DNA of 10,783 nt from Spongospora subterranea. Its lineage: Eukaryota > Endomyxa > Phytomyxea > Plasmodiophorida > Plasmodiophoridae. A program made the position numbers and the translations under genes. The notes beneath the pieces were generated by a model. That model saw nothing but the letters and a program-made list of their open reading frames with translations. It was not told the origin of the DNA and ran no database searches. Location: positions 1 through 10,783 of the forward strand of contig OUQQ01000659.1 in assembly GCA_900404475.1 (NCBI GenBank). The letters run 5' to 3'. Below, piece after piece: positions 1 through 7,465 of this stretch. Each line of letters begins with the position of its first letter. The first letter of the stretch is position 1.

Positions 1-503
1 TGTCTCATGTCTTCCGTTTTTTCTGCTTTATTTTCCTCGTTCTTCTCATTCTCCTGTTTTTTTTCTTCTTTCTCGTCTTCTTTTGTCTCTCGTTTCTTCT
101 CGTTCTTCTTTTCGTTTTGCTTTTGCTCCTTCTTTCCTTCTGTTTCATTCCTCTTTTTTTCCTCTTGTTTTCGAATTCCGGTTTGCGCATCTTGCTTCTC
201 GTTTTTGCTTTGTTCTTTTCCTGCTTCATCACTTTCATTTTTCCCGTCCTCTTTCAGCTCGCCCTTTTGATGTTCCATATCTGTTGTTGTTTCCTGTTTT
301 GGTAATTGCCCAGTTTCAAGGAACTCACTAATTATAGCCTCTAATTGCCCTTTTTCTGGCAACTTAACATGAGTGTCAGTCGTCACTATGAGTGTTTGAG
401 CTCCCTCGCCAGGTCGTTCGGCGGGAGTGCTAGATCCAGTTTGTGGTGTGGTTTGAGCAACGACCAGGGCCAGCAATGCCCATAAAATAAATATTCGCCT
501 CAT
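1..503 (-). CDS. Secreted Lys/Glu-rich low-complexity protein, 5' part (runs off left edge)
   Basis: I do not recognise this protein. Reading leftwards from the ATG at 501-503 gives 167 codons with no stop to the window edge, so the gene is partial. The start MRRIFILWALLALVVAQ is a textbook signal peptide: two arginines, a hydrophobic core, then a likely cut after Ala or Gln near residue 16-17. A Thr/Pro/Gly-rich linker follows (about 18-45), then a short ordinary stretch (about 46-75). From about residue 85 the chain is almost entirely Lys, Glu, Asn and Gln, with runs such as EEKKR and KKNEKK, likely a long charged helix or a disordered secreted tail. The plus strand is correspondingly T/C-rich across 1-170. 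No intron is needed in the visible part. The open frame with a clean signal peptide supports a real gene; simple sequence makes exact length and homology uncertain. It is divergent from the gene at 808. Confidence 0.62.
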   Translation of the reverse strand, partial: MRRIFILWALLALVVAQTTPQTGSSTPAERPGEGAQTLIVTTDTHVKLPEKGQLEAIISEFLETGQLPKQETTTDMEHQKGELKEDGKNESDEAGKEQSKNEKQDAQTGIRKQEEKKRNETEGKKEQKQNEKKNEKKRETKEDEKEEKKQENEKNEENKAEKTEDMR

Positions 504-807
504 TAAATTACCTATGATGGATCCTGTATTGACTCTCTACATCACATACCCAACATTTCCGTTGAGTCACTTTCGATGATATATTTTCTCTGTCGGAAAC
601 CCTTTTCGACCTGTACTTCCGTGAACATCCCACCTCAGCAAAACCAGACGTCAATTTGCGACATCAGCAAATACAAATGTTTGACTCATAGTACTTCCGT
701 GGTTTTTTTCGTCTTCCTATTCATTATTCCAGTCAACCGTTTTCCCAAACTTCATCACCCCTTCTGGTCCGGTTCCGGTTTCGGTAGGTACCCCTTGCGC
801 CATTCCG
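504..807. other. Divergent intergenic region
   Basis: About 300 bp lie between the start of the leftward secreted-protein gene and the start of the rightward CENP-S-like gene, so this should hold both promoters and 5' UTRs. I see no convincing TATA box or named factor site. A stop-free plus-strand frame crosses part of it (576-842) but shows no protein-like character. Confidence 0.5.
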
Positions 808-1369
808 ATGGCGGACGATGGCGCAGTGGAGTCCGGTCGTGATAGTGTCCAGCTGTCCATTGTTCGAGCTTGCAACGTTTTAGGTACTTCTTTCCCGCTG
901 CTTTTTCAATATTTGATCTCCGTTCTAACCTGCTTTCGAAGGTCGCCACCAAGGTATCACCTTCACCCAATCGGTACGTGATCAATTAATCATGGCGTTG
1001 CAATCAGCCCTAGTTGCAACGCCATGGACCTGTTCCAATAACCCATTTTTCTTCTTTTGATTCGATATTAATCACAATCCTATAGTATATTCATGCCCTG
1101 ACCGAATTAACCATGGATTTCATCAGTAGGGAATCTGGGCTAGCACACCCATATATAATATCTGACCAGATTTGCAGAGAGAATCTCGACCGATTGTGAG
1201 CTCTTTGCCAAACATGCAGGACGGAAAGTGATAACAGCCGATGACGTTTTGTTATGTTGCCGCCACAATGATGATCTGGTGTGTTCCTCCTAATCTCGAT
1301 ATCGTATCGAACTTTCATGTCATTGGTTTACAGAATTTGTACCTATCGCGTTGTTTATCTGATTTGTAA
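808..1369 (+). CDS. CENPS: CENP-S/MHF1-like histone-fold protein
   Basis: Five exons: 808-883, 942-973, 1086-1125, 1178-1278 and 1334-1369, with introns of 58, 112, 52 and 55 nt, giving 94 residues. CENP-S (MHF1, FAAP16) pairs with CENP-X at kinetochores (CCAN) and as the MHF complex that helps FANCM act at stalled forks. The joined protein aligns without gaps from about residue 32 with the human histone fold. An ITF..SYIHALTELTMDFI segment matches QFSKQTIAAISELTF; then ELFAKHAGRKVITADDV (57-73) matches EMFARHAKRTTINTEDV, the end of helix 2 and the following loop. RHNDDLNLYL (78-87) matches the RRSNSLLKYI region. Helix 1 lies at about 12-25. The length suits the family core (yeast Mhf1 is about 90 residues); the longer vertebrate tail is absent. 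The ATG at 808 is the first in frame after a stop at 682. Junctions are inferred from this alignment. Confidence 0.85.
991..1026. repeat. Perfect 13-bp inverted repeat (hairpin) inside CENPS intron 2
   Basis: CATGGCGTTGCAA at 991-1003 is exactly complementary to TTGCAACGCCATG at 1014-1026, with a 10-nt loop. It begins 17 nt downstream of the donor at 974 in the only intron longer than 100 nt in the window (974-1085). Function unknown: it could be a splicing structure, a tiny inverted-repeat insertion, or a footprint. Confidence 0.85.
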
Positions 1370-1529
1370 TCCCATGGTAGTTACTTCAAATATAAACCTA
1401 CCTCATTTCACGTCCAACCAATATTTTGTCACAATTTATCATCTGGATTAGCAGTCCTCTACGGTACTTCTGCCGATCGTATCCGCTTGATAGAACCGTT
1501 TTTGTCGTTTTCCGGGATTGGCTCTAAGA

Positions 1530-2470
1530 ATGTCTCGAATATCGCCATCACCGGCTCATAATCAGGTTGTGGACATACCTGAAATCGCTGGCCAGAATCA
1601 GCCCCGACAGGCTCCCGGACGGAACGACTCCAGCTACTCAACCGGCGCCTGGAACAGGATCGCCAATTACGTCCTGTCGCTATTCTACACCAGAGTTAAG
1701 GAGGTAGACCTTCAGCGAGCCGGTCTAAATCTGGAACAGATCGAGGAGCTGAAAATGATCTCAACGTGTAGTCCAAACCCCGTTTTCCGTCAACGAATTT
1801 GATCAGTTGATCAGTTGACGATCGCGATCTTCGTCGTTTGTGTGGTCGATATATTGATTTGGACATCGCAATGAAGGGATATATTACCATTAAGCAGGTT
1901 ATGTCGATGCCCGAGTTTCGAGTCTGCCCATTGCGCGACCGACTGGAATCCGTATTGACATCGTCGCTGAAGCACAACCATATTGGATATAAGGTCATTC
2001 TTGATTTGACAATCTGATTTCGATCTTTCAATTAGGTTCTCACTCATGCTTTAAGGAGTTCGTTAATTCCCTCTCCGTATTTGGCAGAGGAGCGAATCGT
2101 GACCAGAAACTTCGTTGTAAGAAGTTTCGTGGAAATCCGTCTGATAGTATTCATTTCGGAAACTTAGTTCTGTACAAGCTGTACGACGCCGATGGCGATG
2201 GAGCGTTATCTCGGGAAGATATACGATCGACGATCAGATTGGTTGTTGGCGAGATTATCGAAGACGACATTGTCGATAAAGTGGTGAGTAAAGTGATGGA
2301 AGAATGCGACCCGAATTCGACAGGAACCGTGACATATGGAGAATTTAAAGAGGTAGACCGACGCCATAAAGGCTGACGTTGATTCTTGCGAACAAAAGCA
2401 AATATGATCTCAATATCTTCAGGCGCTTGTTGAATCCGATTTTGACCAACGAATTCGGCTACATTTATGA
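1530..2470 (+). CDS. CHP1: Calcineurin B homologous protein (CHP1-like EF-hand protein)
   Basis: Five exons: 1530-1767, 1815-1993, 2056-2116, 2168-2352 and 2423-2470 (introns 47, 62, 51 and 70 nt), 236 residues. CHP proteins bind the tail of Na+/H+ exchangers and are close to calcineurin B. Four EF-hands are visible. EF1 (loop 96-107) and EF2 (around 131-142) lack Ca2+ ligands. EF3, DADGDGALSRED (166-177), has Asp at 1, 3 and 5 but Asp instead of Glu at 12. EF4, DPNSTGTVTYGE (207-218), is canonical. Dead EF1/EF2 with live EF3/EF4 is the CHP pattern; calcineurin B keeps all four. The join DQKLRF|LYKLYDADGDG (155-171) matches the family KLRF.FRLYD motif, and the C-terminus ESDFDQRIRLHL resembles the CHP1 end. 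Odd points: an extra N-terminal stretch of about 50 residues, and no Gly2 for myristoylation. The ATG at 1530 follows an in-frame stop at 1491; an upstream exon is possible. Tescalcin or calcineurin B are alternatives. Confidence 0.83.
1799..1814 (+). repeat. Tandem TTGATCAG duplication at a splice acceptor
   Basis: Two exact copies of TTGATCAG, at 1799-1806 and 1807-1814, close intron 1 of the CHP-like gene, giving two AG acceptors 8 nt apart. Only the second keeps the EF-hand frame; use of the first would shift it. Confidence 0.6.
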
Positions 2471-2628
2471 TTAGAAGTTAAGAGCCAAGTCGAAAAAACA
2501 TTTAACAAAGAGAAAATATCCAGAGAAGCCAAAAGTGATGAGAAATAATCGAGACGAAACAAAAAATTTCACCGTTGTTCATGACCAAACTGTTTACTCG
2601 AAACAGAGATGGCAAAACGTTTTGGTCT

Positions 2629-2634
2629 AAATAA
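2629..2634 (+). promoter_or_regulatory. Candidate poly(A) signal of the CHP-like gene
   Basis: A consensus AATAAA stands about 160 nt after the CHP-like stop codon, a sensible distance in so compact a genome. It is the clearest canonical signal in this gap; cleavage itself cannot be seen. Confidence 0.4.
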
Positions 2635-2735
2635 AACTGCGACGTTGAAGGAAAAAACAGACGTTCAAAGTGAATCCACAGACGATGAATCAGCCAGTTT
2701 TTTTTAAACGGATGTTCTTGAGAACAGCTTGATAG

Positions 2736-2823
2736 ATTCTGACCGATAATATGTCGATAAAAGAATGCCAAAGGGAGAATGGAATTGGCCCATTCTCCTA
2801 TAGACATATTATCAGGTCTGAAT
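2736..2823. repeat. 88-nt imperfect inverted repeat (hairpin)
   Basis: The outer arms, 2736-2759 and 2799-2823, pair at 22 of 25 positions with one single-base gap, including the block GATAATATGTC. After a 14-nt one-sided bulge (2760-2773), a 9-bp inner stem (GGAGAATGG at 2774-2782 with CCATTCTCC at 2790-2798) closes a 7-nt loop. It lies between two convergent 3' ends. It could be an RNA hairpin precursor or a decayed miniature inverted-repeat element. Confidence 0.7.
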
Positions 2824-3037
2824 TGTGTTAAGATATTCCAAACCGGCAATGCGATGACAGGAAATGACAACGATCGGGAGAAGAGAAATGACGAAGGCAC
2901 CAGGACGAGCAACATCAGCACCAGATCTTATCAGGAGAAACCATTTGACGGAAACAAAAACGATTCTCATCAGTTCAAAATATTAGAGCCGATCGATTAT
3001 TAAAGATCAGCTCCCCATTTTCATCGTGCCCATCGGC

Positions 3038-6022
3038 TTATTTTATTTTGGACGCACGTCGTTTGCGCTTATTTGGCGGGATTGCGTGAATAACGGTAGC
3101 CGGAGGGCTAACAGGCAATGAAGAATTCGATAGTTGGTCGACGAGCGACGCGGCAATGGCAGCTTTGATGGCAACACGATCGGAATGACGTTCATAAGCT
3201 GAACCTATTTCGACAGAATTAGTGACTCATGATCTACAACCAAAAGGCGATGATAACAATGCAGTTAACCTTTAGAGCGACAGCGCCGTAATTTTACCGT
3301 ATTTACAGGTCTCTCTTGATCATGGACATCATCAGTACTGACGTCATGATTCTCTATACATTTTGAAGGAACGTCGGCAGGTTGAACCAAGACAATTGGA
3401 ATCGCATGATCTGTTCCATTGGATTTTTTTGGTCTACCACGGCCCCGTCTTACAGGATTCGGTTTGGAAATATCTATAGAAAACTTCCTGCTTCGTAATG
3501 ATTTACATAAAGGACCCGTTATAGGAGCCGATTCTGTGACCGCTGTTGATCGCAATCGTTTACCAGTTCTTGGAACTTTAGGGACTACAACAATATCACC
3601 GGACTCTAGCACTTGTGAATCAACCAATTCGCATGGCTGTTCAACAAAGATGGTAGCAATGGGTTCAGATAAACCAGAATCATTCTCGCCATAGTTCACG
3701 GATAGTGGAGCTTCATTATCAGCATTTATCGCTCCTTGATCTGGTGGGGAGTGCCTGGATGAGTCACTCGGCGAATTGCCACATTCAGGAGTGGCCAGAT
3801 ATGGCGCGATAGCTGAATCAACGTTCTCCTTTGCCGAACATGCATTAACGTAATGCGTCGTAACAGGCTCAGGACTCAGTATACCACGAGACCTGGTAGA
3901 TATCAGGCAAGTTTTCGCCGGGTCTAAGCTTTGTTCCATGGAAAGCCTTCGAGATTGGGCTAACGATTTCCAGCGCAACATTTGCGAAGCAGTTGGGAAC
4001 GAAACCGATGAGGTCCCCCCAGGTGAATCTGACATGGCAGCGCCATTTGACACCCCTTCTGCATTGATATTTTATGTCAGAGTTAAATAAAAAAACATAA
4101 ATCGTACCTGAAACCCTGTCATGTGACGAAGGAGTAGCACATCCACCATTGCTGATGAAAACACGGCACTCATCTTCGATGAATTTTGAAAACTCGTCCT
4201 TAGCGAGATCACATGAAAGGTCAAAACTTCTGGAGAAAAAACTGGAAGATGATGAAGAGAGATTTAACACAGCAACACTGATGCGGTTGAAATCGATTCG
4301 TTGGCAGCCTGCGGATCGTGCCTTGTTGATTAAATCAATAACTGCAGCTTCGAGCTCGGGAGTAAGCTTTGACATTGGTGGAGGAATAAACAACGGTGGG
4401 CGACTGAGATGGGCCGGTTTGGTAGGTAACGAAGCTGTTGAATAAAATACCCCCCTTTCATCGAGTGTTAAGTAACTTTTGTCACATAATGGGCTACCGA
4501 ATGATCCATTTACATCATCGATGCACGACGGAAGATGATTATCAACAGGCACTGAATCCCTTCTGTTAGCAGAATTCGGGCGAGAACGGCGTTCATCAAA
4601 ACAAGAAGGGCTGAAGACAGCATTGTTGCCTGGCTCTGGAGCTGGTGAAGATACAGGAAATGAATTTGCAGACCCAAGTGACTTCGGGGTGGACATCACT
4701 TGGTTCAAAACTGGAACAGGTCGTTGTATAGATAATCGGCCGGTGCACATTCCTTGGATAATGCGACGAATCAGTCGATAATCAGGAACATCATCAAACC
4801 GTAATCCATTCAAATGATCTGCTATTTCGTATACGGGATCTGGAATACTTTCAAGTCTCTTAGCATTATGACCGAACATAGAGGCCTTCATTGACGCAAC
4901 CTCATGCTAAATCCCGATTGAGCACGAATTGGAAAAAAGTCAGACAGGGTGCCGACCTTAGATAAACAATCAAGCCAGGGTAGTCGTCCGACAACGAAAT
5001 CTACAAGTATGTAAAGAAGCGAAAACATATCGTCTCGAGGACCCAATTCCTAAACTTGCGATTATGCAAGGGGAAAACTTTTTTTAATAGACCATGCCGA
5101 CCTTTAAATTGTGGGAATTTGTTGAAGCATACTTGCTGGTGCCTTTGAAATCGGCGCAAGGTCTGGTATTAGCAAACGAATTAATCATCTGGACACTGTA
5201 AAAATCATCGTTTTACCTTGCCGGCAATACTTTACCGTCACGACTATGACGTCTAGACAGGCCAAAATCGACCAGAATACAGGCTTTACTACCAGTTGCC
5301 GCATTTAATGGTCGAACAAAATTGGACTGAAAAATGGAACATTAAAAAATCACCATTGCCGTGTAAGGAAAATGAACATTACAGGTTTAATATCTCTATG
5401 AACGTAACCGTATTTGTGAAAAGCCTCGACACAGTCCAACATTGACAGTACGACAATCGCTCCTTTGTGCGGGCGGAAACTCCCACTTGGCTGTCGTTTT
5501 CGATACTCTGACAGGCTTTCCGAACAGAGATCCATGACAATGTAGTGTCCTCCATCCTCTAACACGCCGTTTTCATGAATATGGCAAAGTAAGGGGCAAT
5601 CTAAAAGGTAAAAAATGAGAAACTTGAAACAATGAGAAAGAAGATGTCTAACCTCTGATATCTTTCAAAACAGCTGCTTCCCATGCAAGGAGGCATCCTT
5701 CTGCAGGTATTCCTTCTTTCTGGACTTTGATTGCCACAGCAGCTTTTGCAAAATCCCTCGACTTGATCGAAAATTTGACAGCAGCGTAAACATCGCCTAT
5801 TATCATGACGGGAACCCATCAAATTAATTTGCTCAGCATAGTTCGAATAGACTAACTGTAGCGGCCTTGTCCAATTCGCCTTTTAAGGGTCCATAATCCA
5901 TTCAGAAGATAACCGTCAGGAAATCGCTGAGTCGACCCATTTGACGAGGAATCTTTGCGAGACTTCCCGGTAAAGCCTGGCGACTGCGATGCGGTTATGG
6001 TGTCCAGATCCGTCCCACCCAT
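3038..6022 (-). CDS. Tau-tubulin-kinase-like Ser/Thr kinase (CK1 group) with AT-hook tail
   Basis: Nine exons, in coding order 6022-5857, 5796-5653, 5600-5383, 5326-5217, 5162-5102, 5049-4957, 4906-4108, 4058-3270 and 3204-3038, joined by eight introns of 49-65 nt; 848 residues. The kinase domain spans about 44-315: glycine loop GQGRYSDVY (51-59), Lys79 in VAIKVQ, Glu95 in WEAAVL, catalytic HRDIKPSNF (171-179), DFG (196-198). GTSKYASTNSH replaces the APE motif, as in the CK1 group. RDDMFSLLYILVDFVVGRLPW and FGHN..RL followed by a PDY motif resemble TTBK1/2, which phosphorylate tau and drive ciliogenesis. The tail of about 530 residues is Ser/Pro-rich and low complexity. It carries an AT-hook, RRGRGRPKK (734-742), and a basic end, NKRKRRASKIK (838-848), suggesting nuclear or DNA contact. 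The ATG at 6022 directly follows an in-frame stop at 6026-6028. Without the last junction the protein would end at 3265. Family placement is firm; exact orthology is not. Confidence 0.9.
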
Positions 6023-6434
6023 TGATTAGAAAACTAAACAAATTCCACCAGAGGTATAGGGACTACACACAGCCGACCCAAAGCAAGGCCACTCTGTGCC
6101 TGCGCCCGAACCGATTCTGATTGTCAGGGCGATGACGCCGGCGGCTAGTTCAGATCGCGGTCGCGATATCACAGAGTTTATAATAATGTAACTCGGAGGC
6201 GCTTCTAACTCCCCAATAAAGAGGTCCTCTGCGCTCCCCGCGCACTTTATTTTCGATTCCAGTGGTAATGTGAACGCCTCTCGGTGGCAAGAGTAGAGGG
6301 TTCTACCGGTAGTTGACGACTGTGATTTTTGAGCAAATACCTTAATAAGTGATCGTTGGGCTTTCTCAGTTTCGCCGGAAACCGGGGGGAAATTGACCCG
6401 CCTATGAGCTGTCGCGGGAAACACATATTGAAAG
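6023..6434. other. Divergent intergenic region upstream of the kinase
   Basis: About 410 bp separate the kinase start from the first supportable exon of the rightward unknown gene. It is richer in CpG than the flanks (for example around 6150-6165 and 6225-6245) and probably holds both promoters, plus perhaps an unidentified 5' exon of the rightward gene. A small plus-strand frame starts with ATG at 6132 (19 codons), but I could not tie it to the downstream exons. No clear TATA box. Confidence 0.4.
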
Positions 6435-7042
6435 GATAGTGTTCGGTATGGAATTGTCGGCCCAAGTATTCGTCACAACTTTATCACAACCGACCTCAAA
6501 GACTTTGAACTGCGACACATCAATTTTTCCCAAGCTGTGTATTGAAATGATTAACCAATCTTTACGGCATTTGCCCCTGTGGAATCAGATCTTGCCTTAC
6601 AGCAACACTCAGCACCAAATTTTAGGTACCGCGGCCCAACAGTTTTGAGTCAGTTCAGCCTGTAAACGTTCTCACCTGATATTCTCGTCAATTTCGTGAG
6701 ACAGGTCTGACATTGTTGATCTTTCACCTTCGTGATTCTGTGTGGTCATCACCTGACAACGGTGATCTCAAACCTGATATACATGCGATGACTGAAGGTC
6801 CCTTGATTACCTACACGATTGACGACCTATTCTGTTTTCAGAATCAGGAGCTATACTATGCAGAGTGTATTTATTCTGGGTATTGCGCTGATAATGACGA
6901 GGGTGCTTTACAAAGTGTTCTGGTACGATGTACCCATGTGAAAGTATCCTGGGAGTTCGCTTTGATGTCTAATGGTGACAACCCTTGCACAAAAATCACG
7001 TTCGAGACATGGATAATTTCCAGACAGTGCAATTACGAATAA
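6435..7042 (+). CDS. Unrecognised gene, 3' exons; last exon Cys-rich (5' end not found)
   Basis: I do not recognise this protein. A consistent model has exons 6435-6536, 6589-6625 and 6705-7042, with introns of 52 and 79 nt, the first matching the usual size here. The first exon reads YGIVGPSIRHNFITTD then LKDFELRHINFSQA. The last (112 codons) is protein-like in composition and contains six cysteines: FCF, AECIYSGYC, VRC, NPC and RQC. It also has a WEF and an ITFETW motif, suggesting a disulfide-bonded extracellular domain, though no signal peptide was found. An alternative start, ATG 6449, uses another frame across 6449-6625 and also joins the last exon in phase. The N-terminus must lie in an upstream exon that I could not place. 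Segments resembling the first and last exons recur at 7113-7335. The last exon is the best-supported piece; the rest is inference. Confidence 0.4.
6978..7027 (+). repeat. Direct repeat, copy 1 (inside last exon of unknown gene)
   Basis: This 50-bp segment encodes the NPCTKITFETW region. It matches 7285-7335 at 42 of 50 positions with one single-base indel; the first 24 bases match at 22. Copy 1 is in an open reading frame. Confidence 0.7.
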
Positions 7043-7465
7043 TTAACAATCTATCGATTGTGATCGAAAGAAAAGACGAGATCACACGACCCTTGTATTA
7101 CCATCTCCAAATAGCTGGTTGATATGGAACTTTTCAGTTCGACTATAACGCTCAATCATTAAGTTTACGACACCTTGAAAGATGCCGTCTCAGTTGATGT
7201 CGCTTTTAAGCTTTCACGATTGAAAATGCATCTGATATCCACTTTCAGGAAAGAACAGACAAGGTGGCAGCTAACCGATCGTACACAACCTTTGCACAAG
7301 AATCACGTATCGGAACAAAGAGAATTTCCTGACAGGACTGTACATCCATTGTGCTTCTTACACCATTGAACAAACGAGCACGTAAGATAAGTGGAAACAA
7401 CACAAGCTACAGCAGTTGGTAGCCATGATACAAAATATGAATATTAATTATTAATACGAGAACTA
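7043..7465. other. Intergenic region with a decayed partial gene copy
   Basis: About 420 bp lie between the unknown rightward gene and the stop of the leftward UBAC1-like gene. From about 7113 to 7370 it shows patchy likeness to the unknown gene. TATGGAAC plus ACGACACCTTGAA (7113-7175) recall the first exon, and 7285-7335 recalls the last. Stops and a 1-nt indel break the corresponding frames. No intact gene is supportable here. Confidence 0.4.
7285..7335 (+). repeat. Direct repeat, copy 2 (frame-broken)
   Basis: Second copy of the segment at 6978-7027. In the equivalent frame it reads NLCTRITY then, after the 1-nt indel, a different sequence. An in-frame TAA stands at 7272-7274 with no acceptor AG between it and the repeat, so this copy is probably not translated. 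Confidence 0.65.

Larger units (their letters stand above)
2471..3037. other. Convergent intergenic region between CHP-like and kinase genes
   Basis: About 570 bp separate the stop of the rightward CHP-like gene from the stop of the leftward kinase gene, so both 3' ends fall here. It holds a consensus poly(A) signal and an 88-nt inverted repeat, listed separately. Short open frames exist on both strands (for example 2779-3003 plus and 2502-2921 minus), but I recognise none of them. Confidence 0.55.

Noticed and set aside
1..170. T/C-rich tract as a microsatellite
   Set aside because: It is irregular, and the complementary strand reads through 167 codons without a stop behind a signal peptide, so it is better explained as coding.
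576..842. 88-codon plus-strand open frame
   Set aside because: Overlaps the CENPS first exon in another frame and has no domain-like pattern.
755..985. 76-codon minus-strand open frame
   Set aside because: Opposite CENPS exons 1-2 and explained as a shadow.
1150..1160. TATATAAT promoter-like motif
   Set aside because: Lies inside CENPS intron 3, where AT-rich sequence is expected.
1434..1456. Possible trans-splice acceptor (GATTAGCAG) between CENPS and the CHP-like gene, suggesting an operon
   Set aside because: A single AG after weakly pyrimidine-rich sequence cannot be told from chance without spliced-leader reads.
1696..2031. 111-codon minus-strand open frame
   Set aside because: Antisense to CHP-like exons 1-2, whose EF-hand alignment is strong.
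2538..2732. Possible two-exon small plus-strand gene (2538-2624 joined to 2661-2732 across a 36-nt GTCTAA..ACAG intron)
   Set aside because: The joined peptide looks protein-like (for example NQPVFFKRMFLRTA), but I recognise no family, and the intron contains the likely CHP poly(A) signal. Not enough to call.
2502..2921. 139-codon open frame on the minus strand
   Set aside because: Hydrophobic, no recognisable family, spans the inverted repeat and the 3' end of the CHP-like gene; likely a chance open frame opposite A/G-rich sequence.
2779..3003. 74-codon plus-strand open frame
   Set aside because: Hydrophilic, unrecognised, begins inside the hairpin, and has no upstream exon that joins convincingly.
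6026..6424. 132-codon minus-strand open frame upstream of the kinase
   Set aside because: Ends just before the kinase ATG, has no known motif, and sits in CpG-richer promoter-like sequence.
7175..7369. 64-codon plus-strand open frame
   Set aside because: Crosses the frame-broken duplicate in a frame different from the original gene; it begins at a non-ATG codon.
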